A stretch of 37,847 nt of DNA from a virus. Position 1 is the first letter of the stretch. Each line of letters begins with the position of its first letter. The stretch lies in IMG/VR virus record IMGVR_UViG_3300024265_000026, positions 1 to 37,847 of that record; one strand, written 5' to 3'. Below are positions 36,137-37,847 of the stretch, one piece after another. Under the pieces are notes generated by a model that had not been told where the DNA came from, did no database searches, and saw only the letters and a list, made by a program, of their open reading frames with translations. Made by a program: the position numbers and the translations under genes.

Positions 36137-36441
36137 ACATAAAAGAGAAATGGCAGGATTTATTAGAACATATGGATGATGACTCAGCTAATTGCGACGC
36201 TGAAATAAAAGCTTATATGAGAGAATTCCTAACCGACCTAGCTACTATAGATAAAGAGCATGAAGAAGAAATGGCTAACGAAGTTTTAGGGAAAGCGATG
36301 GAATTTGATCGGACTATGTGGAAAGCTAACCTGCTCACATGGATAGAAGAGAATAAAGATGCAATGCAATATCCATCTGGACAATATAAAGACTATGTGC
36401 ATGTTGATGATCTAATAAACTATATAAAGAGGGATAAATGA
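36133..36441 (+). CDS. Hypothetical acidic helical protein
   Basis: A 102-residue acidic, helical protein (M-D-D-D-S-A-N-C-D-A-E near 14-24, D-K-E-H-E-E-E near 40-46). Overlaps both neighbours by 4 bases (ATGA). Its last codons belong to a 27-bp repeat found again at 36604. No family is recognised. Confidence 0.65.
   Translation: MNIKEKWQDLLEHMDDDSANCDAEIKAYMREFLTDLATIDKEHEEEMANEVLGKAMEFDRTMWKANLLTWIEENKDAMQYPSGQYKDYVHVDDLINYIKRDK
36415..36441 (+). repeat. 27-bp gene-junction repeat, copy 1
   Basis: Matches 36604-36630 with one mismatch. It covers the 3' end of one gene, the AGAGGG ribosome site and the start of the next. Confidence 0.85.
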
Positions 36442-36599
36442 GGATAGCAGGAAGCCCAAAAGATAAATTAATCTGTAAACTACTAGGGCATAACATATAT
36501 ATGGTGTACCAAGCGGTTAAGCCTGTGTATACGATCAAAACATTGCATAGATGCTCTCGCTGCAATTATGAAAGTGTGGAGACTCACTACACAAAATAG
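36438..36599 (+). CDS. DUF1660-like zinc-binding phage protein
   Basis: A 53-residue protein with I-C13-K-L-L-G-H18 and H-R-C39-S-R-C42-N-Y-E, the typical C-K-L-x-G-H ... C-x2-C zinc site of the DUF1660 family of phage proteins. Function unknown. AGAGGG precedes the ATG and the start overlaps the upstream stop. Confidence 0.7.
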   Translation: MRIAGSPKDKLICKLLGHNIYMVYQAVKPVYTIKTLHRCSRCNYESVETHYTK

Positions 36600-36603
36600 G
36601 GCG

Positions 36604-36630
36604 ATAAACTATATAAAGAAGGATAAATGA
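36604..36630 (+). repeat. 27-bp gene-junction repeat, copy 2
   Basis: Differs from 36415-36441 at one position (GAGGG versus GAAGG). Here it is intergenic and supplies the ribosome site for the gene at 36632, suggesting it was copied with its old gene end. Confidence 0.85.
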
Positions 36631-36631
36631 A

Positions 36632-36820
36632 ATGAGCTACAAACTAAGTGTTGAAATTACATTAGAGGAAATGCCCGAATCAACAACAGCAAAAGAATCA
36701 AGAGACTACGGTAAAACCTTAATGAAATTCGATGTTAACTATAAAAACAAAGACTACGAAGCGCTAAAGAAATCATTTTTGCATTTAGTGGGTGAGTCTG
36801 ATGGTACAGAAACTGGCTGA
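36632..36820 (+). CDS. Hypothetical protein
   Basis: A 62-residue acidic protein with an N-terminal strand (K-L-S-V-E-I-T-L-E-E) and a C-terminal helix. AAGGAT lies upstream in the repeated junction. No family is recognised. Confidence 0.6.
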   Translation: MSYKLSVEITLEEMPESTTAKESRDYGKTLMKFDVNYKNKDYEALKKSFLHLVGESDGTETG

Positions 36821-36838
36821 CTGAATAAAGGATAAGTA

Positions 36839-37063
36839 ATGAAGGAAATCATCGAATTTAAATATATACCTCAGGAACCAGATAAAAGATTTGTACTTAA
36901 AAAATATATACTTGATGATGAAAGCCAACTCATTGGCTCATTTGATGAACTGGCGGGTGTACTAGAGAATTTAAGAAACAATTTCTTTTACAAATCTGAC
37001 GGTTATTCAGTTTATGATAGAATTGAAGGAAAATATCTTTATTTAGAAGGAGAACCAGATTGA
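36839..37063 (+). CDS. Hypothetical protein
   Basis: A 74-residue acidic protein: beta hairpin (I-I-E-F-K-Y-I, then R-F-V-L-K-K-Y) and a helix (D-E-L-A-G-V-L-E-N-L-R), ending in strands. AAAGGAT precedes the ATG. No family is recognised. Confidence 0.62.
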   Translation: MKEIIEFKYIPQEPDKRFVLKKYILDDESQLIGSFDELAGVLENLRNNFFYKSDGYSVYDRIEGKYLYLEGEPD

Positions 37064-37107
37064 ATATTAATAAATTAATTAAAGCTTTTGGATTAGAGGA
37101 AGAATGA
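37060..37107 (+). CDS. Possible 15-residue microprotein
   Basis: TTG 37060 overlaps the upstream stop (TTGA), has AAGGAG at good distance, and the 15-codon frame ends in an ATGA overlap with the next gene. The start/stop coupling supports translation; the peptide may only serve to pass ribosomes on. Confidence 0.35.
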   Translation: MNINKLIKAFGLEEE

Positions 37108-37313
37108 AAATACACTGGAAACATTGGTACCACCCAATACTGAGCGAAAACGGCAAAAACAGCTTAAACGGCAAATATATTTACGAATTCTTAAACAAAA
37201 CGACCCCAAGAAATAAAACACTGTATATAAGGCAAGCCGAATATGATCCTGGCATCGATGATTCTATAAGAAATATCCATTGTAAAAGTATAACTAATTA
37301 TATGGGGTGGTAA
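37104..37313 (+). CDS. Hypothetical basic protein
   Basis: A 69-residue protein with an aromatic N-terminus (H-W-K-H-W-Y-H) and basic middle. GAGGAAG upstream, ATGA-coupled start. No family is recognised. Confidence 0.6.
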   Translation: MKIHWKHWYHPILSENGKNSLNGKYIYEFLNKTTPRNKTLYIRQAEYDPGIDDSIRNIHCKSITNYMGW

Positions 37314-37628
37314 ATGAATTATAAAAAAGAAGTATTAAAGTATTACCCAGATGCAAGAGTTAGAACTAGAGAAATTGATAAGTATACAGATGACCGTTAT
37401 GACGTTGACGTAGGCTCTTTAAGTTTATCATCACTTGAAGTAAACGAAGATCAAGCTTGGGAAGCTGCATATGAGGCTATCAAACCCCTTAAACAAACAT
37501 GTATTCTTAAAGAGGAGTTAAAAGAAATATTTGATAAATACTTTACAAAAGAAAATGCTAAAAAAATAGTAGCCGAAGCTTTTAAAAAAGCAAAGATTGA
37601 AATAAAAAAAGATAATACATTTGAGTAG
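37314..37628 (+). CDS. Hypothetical protein, last gene of the chain
   Basis: A 104-residue protein with an N-terminal K-E-V-L-K-Y-Y-P-D-A-R segment common in small phage proteins, an acidic middle (about 25-55) and a Lys-rich C-terminal helix. It starts directly after the upstream stop. It is followed after 5 bases by the second structured element. Confidence 0.65.
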   Translation: MNYKKEVLKYYPDARVRTREIDKYTDDRYDVDVGSLSLSSLEVNEDQAWEAAYEAIKPLKQTCILKEELKEIFDKYFTKENAKKIVAEAFKKAKIEIKKDNTFE

Positions 37629-37633
37629 GTCAT

Positions 37634-37743
37634 TTGAATTAAGCCCATCTAAGCCGCTTTTGCTTAGAAGCAGAGTTAACTATGCGTGAAGCCTGAAAAG
37701 GTATAAGCAACATTGTAAGCCGTCTAAGGGTGGGCTTTATTGA
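37634..37743 (+). ncRNA. Candidate structured RNA element, copy 2
   Basis: P1 AAGCCCA (37641-37647) pairs with TGGGCTT (37731-37737), with the same outer flanks as copy 1 (TTGAATT before, TATTGAG after). Internal helices: P2 TTGCTTA/TAAGCAA (37660-37666 with 37704-37710), P3 GCA/TGC (37670-37672 with 37683-37685), linker GTGAA (37686-37690) and P4 CCT/AGG with a GAAA tetraloop (37692-37701). Arm sequences differ from copy 1 but remain paired. It lies at the genome junction, upstream of the packaging genes. Confidence 0.55.
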
Positions 37744-37847
37744 GATGATAGTTTCATTTTCACAATATTTTTATTATACTTAAGACATGTTTACACAGAA
37801 TAGTCATGTATATCGTAAAAATGATCTCAGATATAGAGGTCAAACTA
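37721..37847. repeat. Terminal direct repeat, copy 2
   Basis: Identical to bases 1-127. It holds the 3' end of the second structured-RNA element (37641-37737), the promoter-like sequence and the 5' end of the first small gene. Joining the ends therefore restores one continuous region. Confidence 0.95.

Overview
The window is one complete tailed-bacteriophage genome. Its first 127 bases (1-127) recur exactly as its last 127 (37721-37847), so the contig closes into a circle of 37,720 bp. The phage is AT-rich, uses the standard bacterial code with ATG/GTG/TTG starts, has clear AGGAG-type ribosome binding sites, and couples genes tightly through ATGA and TAATG overlaps. A single tape measure with a lambda-like G/GT frameshift, and no contractile sheath or baseplate-wedge genes that I recognise, point to a siphovirus. 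The host looks Gram-negative: there is an M15-type peptidase endolysin without a wall-binding domain, spanin-like proteins, two lipobox proteins, an SSB ending DDDLPF and sigma70-like promoters. I cannot name the host. No integrase or repressor is recognisable.

Layout. 86-5190: packaging (possible small terminase, Com-like zinc finger, large terminase), then the only minus-strand gene, three small genes, an HNH endonuclease and the portal. 5201-7885: a cassette of small accessory genes (two lipoprotein-like, one membrane protein) wedged between portal and the gp7/F-like minor head protein, closed by a strong terminator (7909-7956). 8066-13086: scaffold, major capsid protein, probable decoration protein, connector and neck proteins, tail proteins. 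13097-20009: tail assembly chaperone with -1 frameshift, tape measure, tail-tip proteins and a large adhesin. 20009-23545: lysis region with many small membrane proteins, an overlapping spanin-like pair and the endolysin. 23637-26862: early or regulatory small genes, including an excisionase-like HTH protein. 26918-31348: recombination genes (SSB, ERF annealase, RecE-like exonuclease, NinG) and a SpoU-type RNA methyltransferase. 31354-37628: a long chain of tiny accessory genes with a compact cytosine methyltransferase, two more HNH-like proteins and several zinc ribbons. There is no recognisable polymerase, helicase or primase, so replication probably relies on the host plus phage recombination.

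No stretch over 300 bases lacks a gene. The longest gene-poor stretches are about 180 bases (7886-8065, and 37629 round the circle to position 85).

The most unusual signal is a pair of about 100-nt elements (35582-35682 and 37641-37737). They share flanks and a predicted multi-helix fold, but their helix sequences differ with compensating changes, as expected of an undescribed structured RNA. Other notable items: five intergenic copies of an AATATCTTTTT motif ahead of -10-like boxes, a family of mosaic zinc-ribbon/HNH-like proteins, short repeats at gene junctions, and a 9-bp inverted repeat between the recombination genes and the RNA methyltransferase.
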